From the NCBI GenBank assembly GCA_902728285.1, contig CACVBU010000083.1:906081-970080 (forward strand): 64,000 bases of DNA, given 5' to 3'. This DNA comes from Clytia hemisphaerica. Its lineage: Eukaryota; Cnidaria; Hydrozoa; Leptothecata; Clytiidae. A program made the translations under genes and the position numbers. The notes below the pieces were generated by a model that did no database searches, was not told where the DNA came from, and was given only the letters and a program-made list of their open reading frames with translations. Of the stretch, positions 46,950 to 58,554 are shown piece after piece. Every line of letters begins with the position of its first letter. Position 1 is the first letter of the stretch.

Positions 46950-49520
46950 CTTGAGGTATCCAATTATCTTGGGACTGCCCCATCATCCGAAGTGATCCTG
47001 ACCATCAAGACTTATACAGCCACATGCATCTAGTGCTACAAAAAATGCAAGAGCTACGCTGGGTTGAAGAACCACCGAAGATCGTGCAAAATGAGGGAAA
47101 CAGTGACAAAAGGTTTATCCATGAACTCAGCCGACTCGTCAACGTCTAGGTAGAAAAATCATCAATAAAGCCCATTGCCCTCAATTGCGATTATGGTTAT
47201 GCCAGCCCTCCTCCGGTAGAAACCATCGAGGATATCGAATAATCCAAAGACAATCACACCGACGCAATTTCCAGACACCTCACCCTATGGGAGAATGGAG
47301 ACCTGCTTGAGCTAATGCATGATTAAGGTGAAACCATCCAGAAATATCTACACTCGTCGAGCACAAAAGGCCAATAAATCAAAGAGATCTCGAAACAAGT
47401 CGTCCAGAAAATGGCGAAGGGGAACGTCAATGGTGCGATAAGATTATTCAGTAGATGCGGTATCCTTCCTCTCAACCCAGAACTAATAAAGCTATTTAAG
47501 CAAAAGCATCCTCATTCCGAGACGCCGATCCAACTTTTCTTGAAGACACCCCGATAAAAGTCCACCCTATCAGATTCGAAGAAATCGACGGAGACATGAT
47601 CCGACAATCAGCAATGAAGACAAAAGGAGGAGCCGGACCTTCGGGGCTTGATGGAGACAGTTGGCGACACATCCTCTGCTCGAAAAACTTCAAGACCGAA
47701 TCAAACGATTGTGTTCATCGCTTGCACGAATGAGAAAGCGTCTATGTACCACAATCGAAACAGACAACTCACACGAAGCTTTCATATCAAGCCGTTGAAC
47801 AAAAATTCCGGATTACCACCAATCGTCATCGGTGAAACATTGAGACGAGCCATCGTTAAAACCGTAGCGCGATTACATACTGAAACAAGATATCGCTGAT
47901 TCCGTCGGTTCTTTGCAAGTTTGCACCGGTCAAGATGCAGGCTGTGAAGCTGCCATTCACGCGCTGAGAGAAATCTTTCGGCAAGACGATACCGAAGCGG
48001 TGATGCTGGTCGATGCCTCCAATGCATTCAACGCGAAACAAGCCAAAAAAACGTGGATAATCGTCAAACCACAATATCTCGAATAAGTCACTGACCAACA
48101 TCCGAATCACCACCGAGGAAAAGAAACACATCGGAGCTGCCATCGGCCTAGCTAACTTCCGTGAGGAATTCATCACCGAAATCGCCAAGATTGCCCCACA
48201 CGAAGCTTACACCTGCTTCACATCAGGTACAAGCACAAACTCAACTTTACCCTAAGGACAATCCCAAACATAAAACAACACCTCCAAAGACTAGACGAAA
48301 ACATTACAACACGGTTTATCCCAGCCATAACCGCTGGAATCCAGCCAACGTGAGCTATTCTTCTTATCAGCAAGTCTCGGCGGTGGTTTAGAAATACCAA
48401 AGTTCAGTGACATATCGGAATAAGAGTTTTCCAATTCCGAAACGCTGACAACAAACAACAAACAACAAACAACTACAGAACAAAATCAAAAACCAAAACC
48501 ACGTCAACGGCATCAACTAGGACGAGATAACGAAACTGAAATCATCATTCAAACTTAATTGAATGCAGAGTCACCACCAAAAGCTCGAGCTCGTTAAGCA
48601 ATTGTCAACAGACAAGAAGAAAAAGTTGATTGAAATCAAAAGCGAACCAGGAGCATCCCTTTGGCTATCAACGCTTCCAATCAAAGAAGAATGATTTAAG
48701 TTCGACAAAACATCCTTTTGGGATCTAATAAAAATACACTATAGTCACCCCCATCTGTTCATGTGCTTCATCTTTCGACCCAGAACATGCAATCTCATGC
48801 AAGAAAGGCGGTTTCATCGTACAGCGTCATAGTACACGGGTTGCAAAATTATATCAATGCAGTCAAAACATGTGATTACTCGAAAAAGTTCACATGGTTT
48901 TATTCCCATGTTACTTGTTTTACAACTTACAGCTGGTTACTTTATTAGTGTCAATAAATTCTAACCATTCAGAAATAAATGTCATATAACAAGCACATAA
49001 AAATTTCGAGTAAAAGCGTGATTTGTCTTCAGACTTTAATTTTGCAGCCTGTGTATTCCATCTGCGACACTACGACATTCTCCTGGCATCTTGACCGCCT
49101 TGTCAAGGGAGATTTTCGAAACAAAACCACAAACATCTAAAATCATGCTTGTCTCGACATTGCTGCTAGGGGATTTTGGATTCCTGGCCAGATGGCATTC
49201 TTCGACGTAAGGGTTTTCAACTCATTCGCCAAAAGGTTCGGAAATTCCATTGTCAACAAAGCATACGATGCGAACGAAAGGGAGACCGAGAGAGAGAAAG
49301 AACAAGCACAGCTACTTTACCCCAATCGTATTCACTGCAATGGGTGGATTGGTGAGAGAAACAAAACACTTTTACTAAAGACTATCGGAACTTTTATCAG
49401 AAAAACGAAATGACTCCCTTGCCATCACTACAACTTGGGTGAGGAGAAAGATTAACTTTGCCCTTTTGAGATCAGTCCTCCTGTGCCTCCGCGGAAGCCG
49501 AACTCCATGGAGAAAAGTTT
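46950..49520 (+). pseudogene. Decayed reverse-transcriptase retroelement
   Basis: Several frames together retrace one protein. A zinc-finger-like CKSYAGLKNHRRSC comes near 47050, then RHLTLWENGDLLELMHD and VHPIRFEEIDGDMIRQSAMK, KGGAGPSGLDGDSW near 47560-47680. The polymerase block LQVCTGQDAGCEAAIHALRE, LVDASNAFN (motif A) is near 47900-48030. Then come a SLGGGLEIPKFSD thumb-like part and GASLWLSTLPIKE near 48650. Finally DIAARGFWIPGQMAFFDVRV, NSFAKRF near 49150-49240 and RKINFALLRSVLLCLRGSR near 49440. The DIAARGFW...FFDVRVF part resembles a PD-(D/E)XK-type nuclease. Numerous stops and frameshifts make it dead. The family is common in marine invertebrate genomes; I do not assign a clade. Confidence 0.85.
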
Positions 49521-50507
49521 TTCTTCTTCACTCTCAAATAGTTCCAGGGATTCTGAATTTCTGTGCTCCTTTTAAGAGTTTAGATAAAATTCATAATTTT
49601 TTTATAGAAAATTTCTTTCAAGAATGAATGGCTTAAAATCCTTACTTAAAAAGGTAACCAACCCCATACGTCTTTGTCTGCTGAAAGGACTTTAAGATAT
49701 GAAAACTATGGCGATGTAAATACTAAAATGCAACTCGGTAATATACCATGTAGCAAAAAGCTAATAATTAACAAAAACTGACTCGAATAAATTTAGCCAG
49801 ACTCCCGATTTTACAACTGAAGCTATCATTTTTACGGAAACAAGCTACATGCTGAATGGACAATATTGATTAAAATATCGATAGAAAAAAATTCTCAGTC
49901 CCATAAGATGGAGGCCAAACTCGACTTGCTACAATCAATGTCATGATGTTTGAAGAAAGGGGATTCCCATAAAAACTTGGAAAACCAAATGATTTTAAAG
50001 TGCTCTAGCGCCCGGAGAGGTCCCCGGGATCCAAAGCTCAAAAGAGTTCCAAGTGAGATAAACTTTTTATATACAAAATATCAAAAGTGAAGTCATATGT
50101 TAGAAGACAGTGGAAACAATTTCAACTAATTTTACTTGGGAGCAACGAGGTTGAAAATCACCATAAGAATGATTGATGTACAAACAATATTATTTTATAT
50201 TTTGATTTTATATTAACCTTGGTCGGTCTAAATTCAAAGAGAGTAAGGGTCAAAGAATTAAAATTGTATGTATGTATTTAGTTAATAACTTTATATTTTC
50301 ACCTCGTTGGCAAAACTATTGTAAGGAGGTGTATACCCTTTGGTCACTACCTAACACCAAAGCAAAAGTTTAGTCGGTTGAATTGTGGAAACAACACAGT
50401 GTGAATCAGAAAAGAAAGGAAAATAAAGGAAGGAAGGGAGGAAAGTGAAATTAAAATTGCGAGTTAGTTAACTTTTATGAAAAAATTCAATTCATATTCA
50501 TCGATGA
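49521..50507. other. Gene-free stretch with a dispersed repeat
   Basis: A block at about 49960-50060 (GGGATTCCCATAAAAACTTG, AAGTGCTCTAGCGCCCGG, GGATCCAAAGCTCAAAAGAG) recurs in degraded form at 59205-59360. Nothing else is recognised. Confidence 0.45.
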
Positions 50508-51589
50508 GGCTCCCCCCCCCAGCGGTTGGCGTGATGGCGTGATGGAGGGTTTTTCATGGTGTGATGGCGTGAAATTTTGAAAAAAACGGCGTGATGGCGT
50601 GAAAATGAAGTGCCGGCGTGATTGTGAAATCGATGTTTTCTAGGCGTGATGGCGTGAAATTTGCAGTTCAGCGTGATCGTGAAAGTTATGTTTATTATTT
50701 GAATCCTAATTCTATGCCCATTTTAGCCAATTTAGAGGGTTTAAATTTGAAAATTTTCTTGGTCGGCCCCAACTATGGTGGGGCCTCCTATAGCTCTCAT
50801 TTTAAAACATAAAAGAAGCGGTGCAAACAGTTTTAAACATCTGCCATTTATCCTTGTAACATCAAATTGTCTTTAGCTGTTGCTAGCTAGTCTAGCTATT
50901 AGAGGCTCAAAATTTAAAAATTTTCCCGTCGGCGCAAACCATGGTTGCGTTTCCTCCGTAACTAACATTTTCCTCTCTTTCTTAGATGCTTATTCTTAGA
51001 AGCATCAAAGACATCGGGTCCTTTATTTCAGGAAAATATATATTTATAGCAAATGCTTAAACAGAAAGAAGCAACAGGTTTATTATGAGGTGTAATTTTG
51101 AGCAGATTGGCATTGATCAAAGGAATCCTGTGATGTTTAAACCATATTTTCGAAAAAAGAGTAAACAAGGGCTGTTAATATTGCTACGCGGAAACTCCAT
51201 GGAATGTGGAAACCTAAGAAAAAAGATCAATTGTGTTTACACAACACTTTCTTCCTTTTATAATGAAAAGTAAATAACACTCATGATTGATCACAAAACA
51301 TAAAGACCTATCTACACTAGTCAATTATAGATTGTTTTCTTCCTTTGTCGTTCACCCCTGTCTCAGTAGTAAAATTTCGGTACATCACGAAAGACTTCTT
51401 TGAACGTTTTAGGGAGTAGAAATCTCGTGGCAATCATTGAAGAGTGGAGTGAAAATCGAATTATCAATATTTTAGTTTTCAGTAAATTTCTTAGGCCCCT
51501 TCTGAGAGATTTTTCAAGTTACAAGTCTCCTGTTTTTCCGTTGGAAAAATATGTGGATGGAAGTTTTTAACATCCCACATCTTAACAGG

Positions 51590-52275
51590 TCTGAATTTCT
51601 AAGCCACTCTCCTTTCCTCCTTCTATTCTGTAACGCGGAAACCATATTTCTAGACATTTCTAGACTATTCTGTTATGCAGAAACCTTTTTTCTGAACATA
51701 ATCTAAACATATTCTGTTCTTCAAAAACAACATTTTCTAGCCTATTCAGATCATCTCTAGGCTATTTTTCTTACATCAAAACCATCTCTTTTGGCTTTTT
51801 CTATGCTATCCTGTAGAAACCGTCATTGTGCGTTATCCCAGGTACATCTATGATGCGTAAGCCATTATTACAAGTATCTATGCTATTCTGTTACGCAGTA
51901 ACCACTATTCCAGGTTATTCTGTTATGCGGAAACCACTATTCCAGGTTATTCTGTTATAGAGAAACCACCATTCCAGGTTATTCTGTTATGCGAAAACCA
52001 TCATTTCATATTATTGTTATGCGGAAACCACTATTCTAGGTTATTCTGTTATAGGGAAACCACCATTCCAGATTATTCTGTTATGCGGAAACCATGATTC
52101 CAGATTATTCTGTTATGCCGATTCCAGGGTATTCTGTTATGCGGAAACCACTATTCCAGGCAATTTTGTAATGCAGAAACCTTCATTCCGAGTATATCTA
52201 CGCTATTCTGTAATGCGGAAACTCTCATCTTACGTGTTCCTATGCTATTCTGTAATGCGGAACCCTTCATTCTAA
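51590..52275 (+). repeat. ~32-bp minisatellite
   Basis: TATTCTGTTATGCGGAAACC followed by a variable CATTCCAGGT-type tail repeats some fifteen to twenty times, degenerating to the left. Confidence 0.85.
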
Positions 52276-52460
52276 GTGTTCGAATTAGAAGGAGTGGTCA
52301 ATTGACAAAAAGAACCATTCAAACTAGTGAAAGAGAGAGAGAGAATAAAATCATTCGAATTAGAGAAAGAGTGAGATCGGTATAGAGAATCATTCGAATT
52401 AGAGAGAGCGATCAATAAAGAAAATCATTCGAATTAGAGAGAGAGAGAGAGTGATCGTTA
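52276..52460 (+). repeat. ATTCGAATTAGAGAGAG repeat
   Basis: Four or so copies of CATTCGAATTAGAGAGAG, with GA runs and AGTGATC between, directly follow the minisatellite. Confidence 0.7.
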
Positions 52461-53384
52461 TTGTGATCTCAGGTTGGAAAATCTTAGCACTGAAAAAGTT
52501 AGAGAATAAAGCCGTTTTAACCAATATTTCCTTTAACAGGAGGAAAACATGAAACAAAAGTGGCGAGTGTGAAAAGAGCTTAAACCAACAATGTTTAAAG
52601 AGACTGAGAGAGAAAAAAGAAAAAGTATTAGACGATCATGTTTATTTAACGCATCAATAGCTGTATTTATTTGATTTGATCACGCTATGAATATTATAGT
52701 GGTTTCCACATTCCAAGACGTTTCCGCATAGCGATATTAACAGATTTCCATTGTTTTTACATGAATTATTTTTCAAATTGAATTGAAATGGGTCCTAAAA
52801 TAGCACTTTGAACAGCTCAAAATTCAAAAATTTTCTCCGTTGCCCAACCATGGTGGGCTTTGTCAATTTGCTCACATATACCTCAGCCCTGAAAACCAGG
52901 GCCCTTTCTTGTGACCCACCAGTTGTCAAACAATTTTTGATATGCATAAGTCAAGATTACGTCATTTTTCCTATCGGAAACAGCGAAAAAACTTGAATTT
53001 GACCCCTGTGTATTACTAAAAATGGAAAAACAGGTCAAATTCCTTCCAGATTTTTCGGGTGTTTACGATAAGAAAAATGATATATTCTTGACTTACGCGA
53101 AATGAGAATGTCAAAGAACTGATTGACAATCAAGTACATACCTATTTATAGGAAAAAATTAAGTTTGTATAACGGCATTTTATCCATACCAATGGGTCTA
53201 AACGTGGTCAAAAACTGAATTTATCCAGAGAATATGAGTGTGAAAACTAAATTTTCTAGGCGTAATGGCGTGAAATCGAGAAAAATTGGCGTGATCGTGA
53301 AAATCAAATTTTTCAGGCGTGATGGCGTGAAATTGGAAAAAAATTGGCGTGATGGCGTGAATTTTGGGTCCGCTGGGGGGGCCT

Positions 53385-54225
53385 CTTAAAACATTCTTTC
53401 ATCAAACTGCTACTAAATTATAATTTTACAATTTTCCTATATAAAAACGAAAAGTGAAAAAGAAATCATCTTAAAATCTTTCCTATCCACATTCAAATCT
53501 GGTCAGAGAAATGTTTTTTTGTTTGATTTACCATCTGAAGTGATACAGTTGACTATTCTAGTAGTATGCTTTAAAAAAACCCTCCCCTGTAAATATTCCA
53601 ATTTCAAAAAAATTGGCACCATCTCAAGAGATTTCAGTCGATGGCGGATGACTTTGAACGACTTAAATTTTTGTTTGCCATTAAGTATTTTTAGGGTATT
53701 CAATAACTAAAAAGAGAATACAGTGAAAGCTTGGTGAAAAAAATTGAAGTGTTCACTCATTTGCTGAATCAAAATCGCAAAATGAAATCCTATAATTTAA
53801 TGCCTCAAACCATCGATCTCTCATGACCTTGGGTCTAGCAGCGATCTCATAAAAATTCTATTCTTCATATTTATTTCTACCGTGGCTACCACGTTTGAGC
53901 TTTCTGTGGCGACCAAGTGTAAAGGTTTTATTGCGCATGTGTGTCAATCTAATCATTATCAAAAGAACTAAAAATGAATATATGTTATATTATAATTGAA
54001 TTCCCACATCAACAAGAAAGTACTACTTAAACCTTGAACTTAAACCTTCAGGTCTAATCGTGGCATTAATTTATAATCTTTGGTTGTCGCCATGATTACT
54101 TTTCTTTGTGTTGAATATGTGCTGAATAATTATCTCCATTTTTCCGAACAACCTGTAGAATGGCTATTCGTCTTCACAGATCCAAATATGATTTCGACTT
54201 GTGAACCTTACGCACGGCACTCTTC
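53385..54225. other. Gene-free stretch with a partial dispersed repeat
   Basis: About 53925-54200 resembles parts of the 636-bp repeat at 7720-8355 (GCGCATGTGTGTCAATCTAATC near 53933). The overlapping plus and minus frames at 53503-53710 are unrecognised. Confidence 0.45.
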
Positions 54226-54231
54226 TTTATT
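54226..54231 (-). terminator. Probable polyadenylation signal AATAAA
   Basis: AATAAA on the minus strand 75 bases after the stop codon of the precursor gene at 54306-54761. Confidence 0.5.
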
Positions 54232-54305
54232 TCTTTGAGACTTTTTGTCTAAAAGCTTAGCTCGTCCGTCCAGCTTCAACTTTCATGTCTTTGGACACTT
54301 CTAAA

Positions 54306-54761
54306 TCACCAACATAAAAACACCACAATCATTATAATAGCACCTGCTCCAAAAATAACACCAAAAGTAATACCAAGAACTTCACCAATTGATAAATTAC
54401 TTATTCCGCCTGATCCACCACTTTCATCTAAGTATCCTCCTGAACCGCCTCTGTTTCTTGATCTGCCTCTGGAGTCGCCCCTAGAGCCCCCTCTGGAGCT
54501 TCCCCTAGAGCCACCTCTTGAGCCGCCTCCGCGCACTCCTCGTGGTTGAGGGTTTGGGTCGGGAGAGCGTTTGACTCTCACAAGAACTTCCTCTTCGATA
54601 TCATTGTCAAAATTTATAAAGTCTTGAATTTCATCATTTGCCAATTTTTGGTTGTGAATACTAGGTTCTGCAGATACCATAGACTTGATTTCATTGCTCA
54701 AGTCTTGTCCAAAGTTGAACGCAAAGATCAGGAACACCAAACAAGTCAATGTCCTCAACAT
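54306..54761 (-). CDS. Small furin-site precursor with RGG-like repeats and C-terminal anchor (151 aa)
   Basis: Single exon from the ATG at 54761. Residues 1-18 form a signal peptide (MLRTLTCLVFLIFAFNFG). Residues 19-61 are an acidic propeptide. RVKR (62-65) is a furin-type site, then SPDPN. Residues 74-120 are a Gly/Ser/Arg repeat (SRGGSRGSSRGGSRGDSRGR) and a hydrophobic helix at about 128-150 ends one residue before the stop. The protein would enter the secretory pathway, be cleaved, and leave a short basic mature chain tethered to the membrane. A paralogue is at 58555 and a relic at 55615. TATAAATA lies upstream and AATAAA downstream. I know no named family; functions such as a host-defence or matrix peptide would be guesswork. 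Confidence 0.75.
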   Translation of the reverse strand: MLRTLTCLVFLIFAFNFGQDLSNEIKSMVSAEPSIHNQKLANDEIQDFINFDNDIEEEVLVRVKRSPDPNPQPRGVRGGGSRGGSRGSSRGGSRGDSRGRSRNRGGSGGYLDESGGSGGISNLSIGEVLGITFGVIFGAGAIIMIVVFLCW

Positions 54762-54875
54762 ATTTGTCTGTATATTTCTTCAAAAAGCTCTGTCTTATGG
54801 TTGAAGTAGTTATGACTTGTTGATACAATTCGTTATCCAATTTTCGACAAATTTGATAAGTCTACTTCGTATTTG

Positions 54876-54883
54876 TATTTATA
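54876..54883 (-). promoter_or_regulatory. TATA box of the 54761 gene
   Basis: TATAAATA on the minus strand about 115 bases before the ATG, followed by CAAATACGAAGTAG. A similar AAATACGAAGTA word precedes the paralogue at 58555, suggesting a shared core promoter. Confidence 0.5.
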
Positions 54884-54889
54884 GCTAAT

Positions 54890-55600
54890 TATATAAACTA
54901 TAACGTAATATATTGAAAGAGGAAAAGACACTACAAAGGAGATGTCAAAATCAATAAGAAACTCCATCGTTATCAAAACATTGATGGTGAAATATTCGTG
55001 TCTAATTTTATTACGTCACATCGAAAACTGCTTATCAAGCAGTCTATCAGGATAGCTTTGTTTGTAAATTCATAAACTTTTTACTTCGCTTATAATCTCA
55101 CTAGTTAATTTACTTAAAAATATAGAAAACTACTTTCGGGGAATTTTATTCTCTCAATTGCTTCCCAGTAACAAAACTTGAGGCATTGACGACGCAATAT
55201 TGCGCAAGATTTCTGCACGAACCTGATTTAATGAAATTTATCTTAAAGCAGTTTTTATAAAATCCTTTTTCAGATTTTTCACTGTGCTCTCAACAAAGCA
55301 AATTTTCAAAAAGTTTTAAATCTCAAAGCTCTGTGTAAAGGCTTAACTCGTCCATTTAGCTTCAACTGTCATTTCTTTGGATGCTTCTACACGCCTTTTT
55401 ATAAGAATATAATTTATAAGCATATTCATGATGAAATTGACCGAAAAATTAAGAATGTCCTAAGAATATTGCCATCATGAAATTTATTTTGACAACCCTA
55501 GAAATTGATCTTTTTTTGTGATCTTAACTCTCTTATTATACAACAAAATTTCAAGTTTTTCGGAGTTTTGCCACCGCCACCCAATATTCATGATAAAACG
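54890..55600. other. Upstream and intergenic stretch, partly duplicated
   Basis: About 55335-55385 (GGCTTAACTCGTCCATTTAG, TTCTTTGGATGCTTC) copies the 3' flank of the 54306 gene at 54257-54304. From about 55385 to 55605 a TTTTTATAAGAATAT-type repeat separates this flank from the pseudogene. Confidence 0.55.
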
Positions 55601-55614
55601 GAAAAACATCATTC

Positions 55615-55790
55615 TTATCGATCATGTGTATCACGACTCTTCTTTAGTTCAAGCATAAATACACCAAAATCACAATAACAGCACATCCTCCCAAAATTCC
55701 AAAAAACAATACTAAGAATTGCACCAGTTGATAAATTACCTCCACCTGATCCATATTCCACCACTGTATCGCGAGCCGCCGCCTCTGTAT
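55615..55790 (-). pseudogene. Frameshifted relic of the small precursor family
   Basis: The minus strand reads YGSGGGNLSTGAILSIVF, matching the GSGGISNLSIGEVLGITF part of the 54306 gene. A single extra T in a T run near 55706 then shifts the frame; in the other frame a hydrophobic tail ending VYLCLN and a stop follows. No signal peptide or cleavage site is found upstream. The shared 3' flank shows that it arose by duplication of the neighbouring gene. A homopolymer error in the assembly could mimic the shift, but the missing 5' half argues for a true relic. Confidence 0.6.
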
Positions 55791-55859
55791 CTTTCAAGAT
55801 AATGATGTATGATTCGCTCCATTTTCTACCTTCACGAATAATCAAATTTATAAGGGTTG

Positions 55860-56560
55860 TTAGTTTCGGAACAACACTGCCACTGGAGCCCTTATTAAGC
55901 TTCTGTCACTTGGCCTAGCTGATTTACCAGATTTCAACATTTTATCCCTTTCACTCCCAATAACCTGTCTGAAGGGTACTTCCGGGTCCCAACTTTGACG
56001 GGCTGTATCTCCGGAACTAAGATTTTCCGGAGCTCTCGTAGCTACCATTGAAAAGAGCATTAAATATTTAAAAGAAATTAGGCTCTTTTTTTTTCAAAAA
56101 GTGGTTAATGGTTTTGAGTACCATCGGGCGCCCTTGTGAAACTTTTGAATTTTTAATTTTTTCAAAAAGTGGTTATTGGTTTTGAGTACCATCGGGGCGC
56201 CCTTGTGAAACTTTTGAATTTTTATTTTTTTCAAAAAGTGGTTATTGGTTTTGAGTACCATCGGGCGCCCTTGTGAAACTTTTGAATTTTTATTTTTTTC
56301 AAAAAGTGGTTATTGGTTTTGAGTACCATCGCCCCAGTTATTTCAATTGACGGACCCAAAATGTTATCTGCACTTGGAAGAGCAGATTCATTCCCATCAT
56401 AATACTGCTTCCATGCCTCTAACTTTGAAGCATCATCACAATACAATATTCCCCTTCTTTGTTACGAATACACTTTTCTCACCAACAATGTCTTCATTCT
56501 CAGACTTCATTTATCATTTGTCATTCAAACCTTTTATTTGAAGCATCTTCTTTAGCCTGG
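55860..56560 (-). pseudogene. Possible non-LTR retrotransposon fragment split by a tandem repeat
   Basis: The minus strand reads LEAWKQYYDGNESALPSAD, NILGPSIEITGAMV, the usual linker before a LINE polymerase domain. After a tandem repeat it reads KMLKSGKSARPSD, recalling the KMKxGKAxGPSG motif. Frames are broken. The similarity is short, so the call is cautious. Confidence 0.4.
56083..56335 (+). repeat. ~71-bp tandem repeat, about 3.6 copies
   Basis: Each unit contains TTCAAAAAGTGGTTATTGG, TTTTGAGTACCATCGGG and CGCCCTTGTGAAACTTTTG. The copies are nearly identical, so expansion is recent. Confidence 0.9.
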
Positions 56561-57156
56561 TAAATTCAGATCTTGCTCTGTGTAGCAGTCAGATATGGCT
56601 CTTTCTGACCACCACGTTTCAATATCTTCCAAAGTCTTCTTTTTTCCTTAACAGACGGACGGTAGGCAGACAGGCATGCAGATCGACAGACATACACGTT
56701 TTATCTTTTTTACTATCATCATTATGATTATATCGAATGTCTCATCCTCTATTTCGTGGTCGATGCATGATGATGATTGTATTTACCTTACCTTACCTTC
56801 TGGATGTCTTGGGTTTTTGATTGGTTCATTTGGTAACGAATGCGCTAATACTTTTCTGTTCGATATAAAACTTTTCCAATAAACTCAAAGAAATTATCAA
56901 CCTTTCCCGATTTGTTGCTTACTGAGTCAGCAAAACAAAATGGCTTGTTTTAAAATATTTCAAAACTAGATATCTAGACGTTGGAATATAACAAGCTCTG
57001 CTCAATACTCTATTTGACTCTACTAACCCATTACCCAAGAAACCCTGGCCACCTGGTGATCGAAAATTAGCAAACAATCCCATTTTTTATCATCACCGCT
57101 TCATGCTGAATCCCGATTGTACTATTAGATTTTCCATTTTTATAAGCCTTCACAAT
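56561..57156. other. Stretch without a recognised gene
   Basis: A GACA-rich low-complexity patch lies at 56650-56695. The plus frame at 56676-56882 is unrecognised. Confidence 0.4.
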
Positions 57157-57448
57157 ACACGTGTTTTTTATAAGGGACCTTAACTTTGCTCTGAGCCTGG
57201 AGTTCCTTATTTTTACAGAGAATTTCAGTCTCAAAGTTCCTTATGGAGTTCCTTACTACATAGGAAATTTTGAACTTTTTGCCCCTTGAAAGATCAAACT
57301 TTGGTCAAATTAGTCCCAATAAGGTACATTATTTTCAAATCCACTTATTCTCAGCCTGAGCAGTTCCTTAACAATTCCTTATTTCTTGAACCATTTTCAG
57401 CCTCGAGTTCCTTACAAAAATGTGTTCCTTATAAAAAAAAAACGTGTA
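57157..57448. mobile_element. MITE of the TACACGTTTTTTATAAG family, 292 bp
   Basis: It starts TACACGTGTTTTTTATAAGG and ends TTCCTTATAAAAAAAAAACG, then TGTA. AGTTCCTTA words repeat inside. TA at both edges. Confidence 0.75.
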
Positions 57449-58017
57449 TCACTTGTAAAAAGGCCCTTGACAACCTAAAATCAACCCAAGAACTCTCTGG
57501 AATGTCCATGCTACATTTATTGACCTGAAAATTATTCTGATTCTTAAAATTTCTTAGTATTCCTGTTTAGTTTGCTTTCTTTTTTATCCACTATAGAATG
57601 TATTCACGGATTGATCATCTCCTTCCTAACAGCACATTTAGCATTTGATATAGATCTATGACTCACAATTCTCAATTTTTGTTATACTTTTTTGGAAACG
57701 GTCTTTCAGTTTTCTTAGTTCCCAATTTCTGGGTATTTTTTCAATTGTTAAGTACATAGAAGTAAACCAAATGCTTATCATTGCTATCACAAAATTTGTT
57801 ATTAAATCATCGTGCGATAAAGGCATTTTACTTTATACCAATAAATAGGCATTATAAAAAGAATCTCCAAGAAAAATTGACAACCGTCCGATACGGGTCT
57901 AAACGTGAACTAAAAATGTTTCAAAAGAAAAACACGTGTTATAAAAAATAAGTACACGTGACCTATTACTACAACGTGACGTAACTTTAAAATAAGATGT
58001 TATATAATACACATTAC
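57449..58017. other. Stretch with an inverted partner of the downstream repeat
   Basis: About 57810-57860 (GATAAAGGCATTTTACTTTA, CCAATAAATAGGCATTATAA) is an inverted, diverged copy of part of the 58018-58441 repeat. Otherwise nothing is recognised. Confidence 0.5.
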
Positions 58018-58441
58018 AATGACTGGCGTGGTTCCTAGCAATAATAAGCATTGTAAAGCCTATTTATTGTATTGGTATAAAATAAAATGTCTTTATCTAA
58101 CGATGTATAAAGGATTATGCTGAGCTAAATGAGATTCTGGAGATTCTTGGAAAGCCGAGAGCTGAAAGTTGATTACTCACAGTATACCACAGAGCTATGT
58201 AATAAATGAATAAAATACGAAGTATTAGAAATGACTGGCGTGGTTCCTAGCATTAATAAGCATTGTAAAGCCTATTTATTGTATTGGTATAAAATAAAAT
58301 GTCTTTATCTAACGATGTATAAAGGATTATGCTGAGCTAAATGAGATTCTGGAGATTCTTGGAAAGCCGAGAGCTGAAAGTTGATTACTCACAGTATACC
58401 ACAGAGCTATGTAATAAATGAATAAAATACGAAGTATTAGA
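58018..58441 (+). repeat. Two near-identical 212-bp tandem copies upstream of the 58555 gene
   Basis: The words GACTGGCGTGGTTCCTAGC start at 58021 and 58233, and the copies differ at about one base. Each ends with GAATAAAATACGAAGTATTA, a word resembling the core promoter of the paralogue near 54870. The promoter-proximal region has thus been duplicated recently. Confidence 0.9.
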
Positions 58442-58554
58442 AAATAGAAAAGAATCATAAAATGTAGGTACAATTTGGTCGAATCCAACACTCGACCAAT
58501 ACCTTCATACACTTCACTACATACGAGATTAGAACAAGCGAAAACGAGTGAAAA

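Larger units (their letters stand above)
50508..53384. mobile_element. 2.9-kb element with GGCGTGATGGCGTGA subterminal repeats
   Basis: The left edge GAGGCTCCCCCCCCCAGCGG mirrors the right edge CCGCTGGGGGGGCCTC. Inside each end, GGCGTGATGGCGTGAAA-type words recur five or more times, and they lie in the same orientation at both ends rather than inverted. The interior holds two minisatellites and the ACCATGGT-centred repeats near 50770, 50940 and 52848. No transposase was found. Confidence 0.6.

Noticed and set aside
47496-48400. Several minus-strand frames of 60-110 codons
   Set aside because: They are antisense to the reverse-transcriptase relic read on the plus strand.
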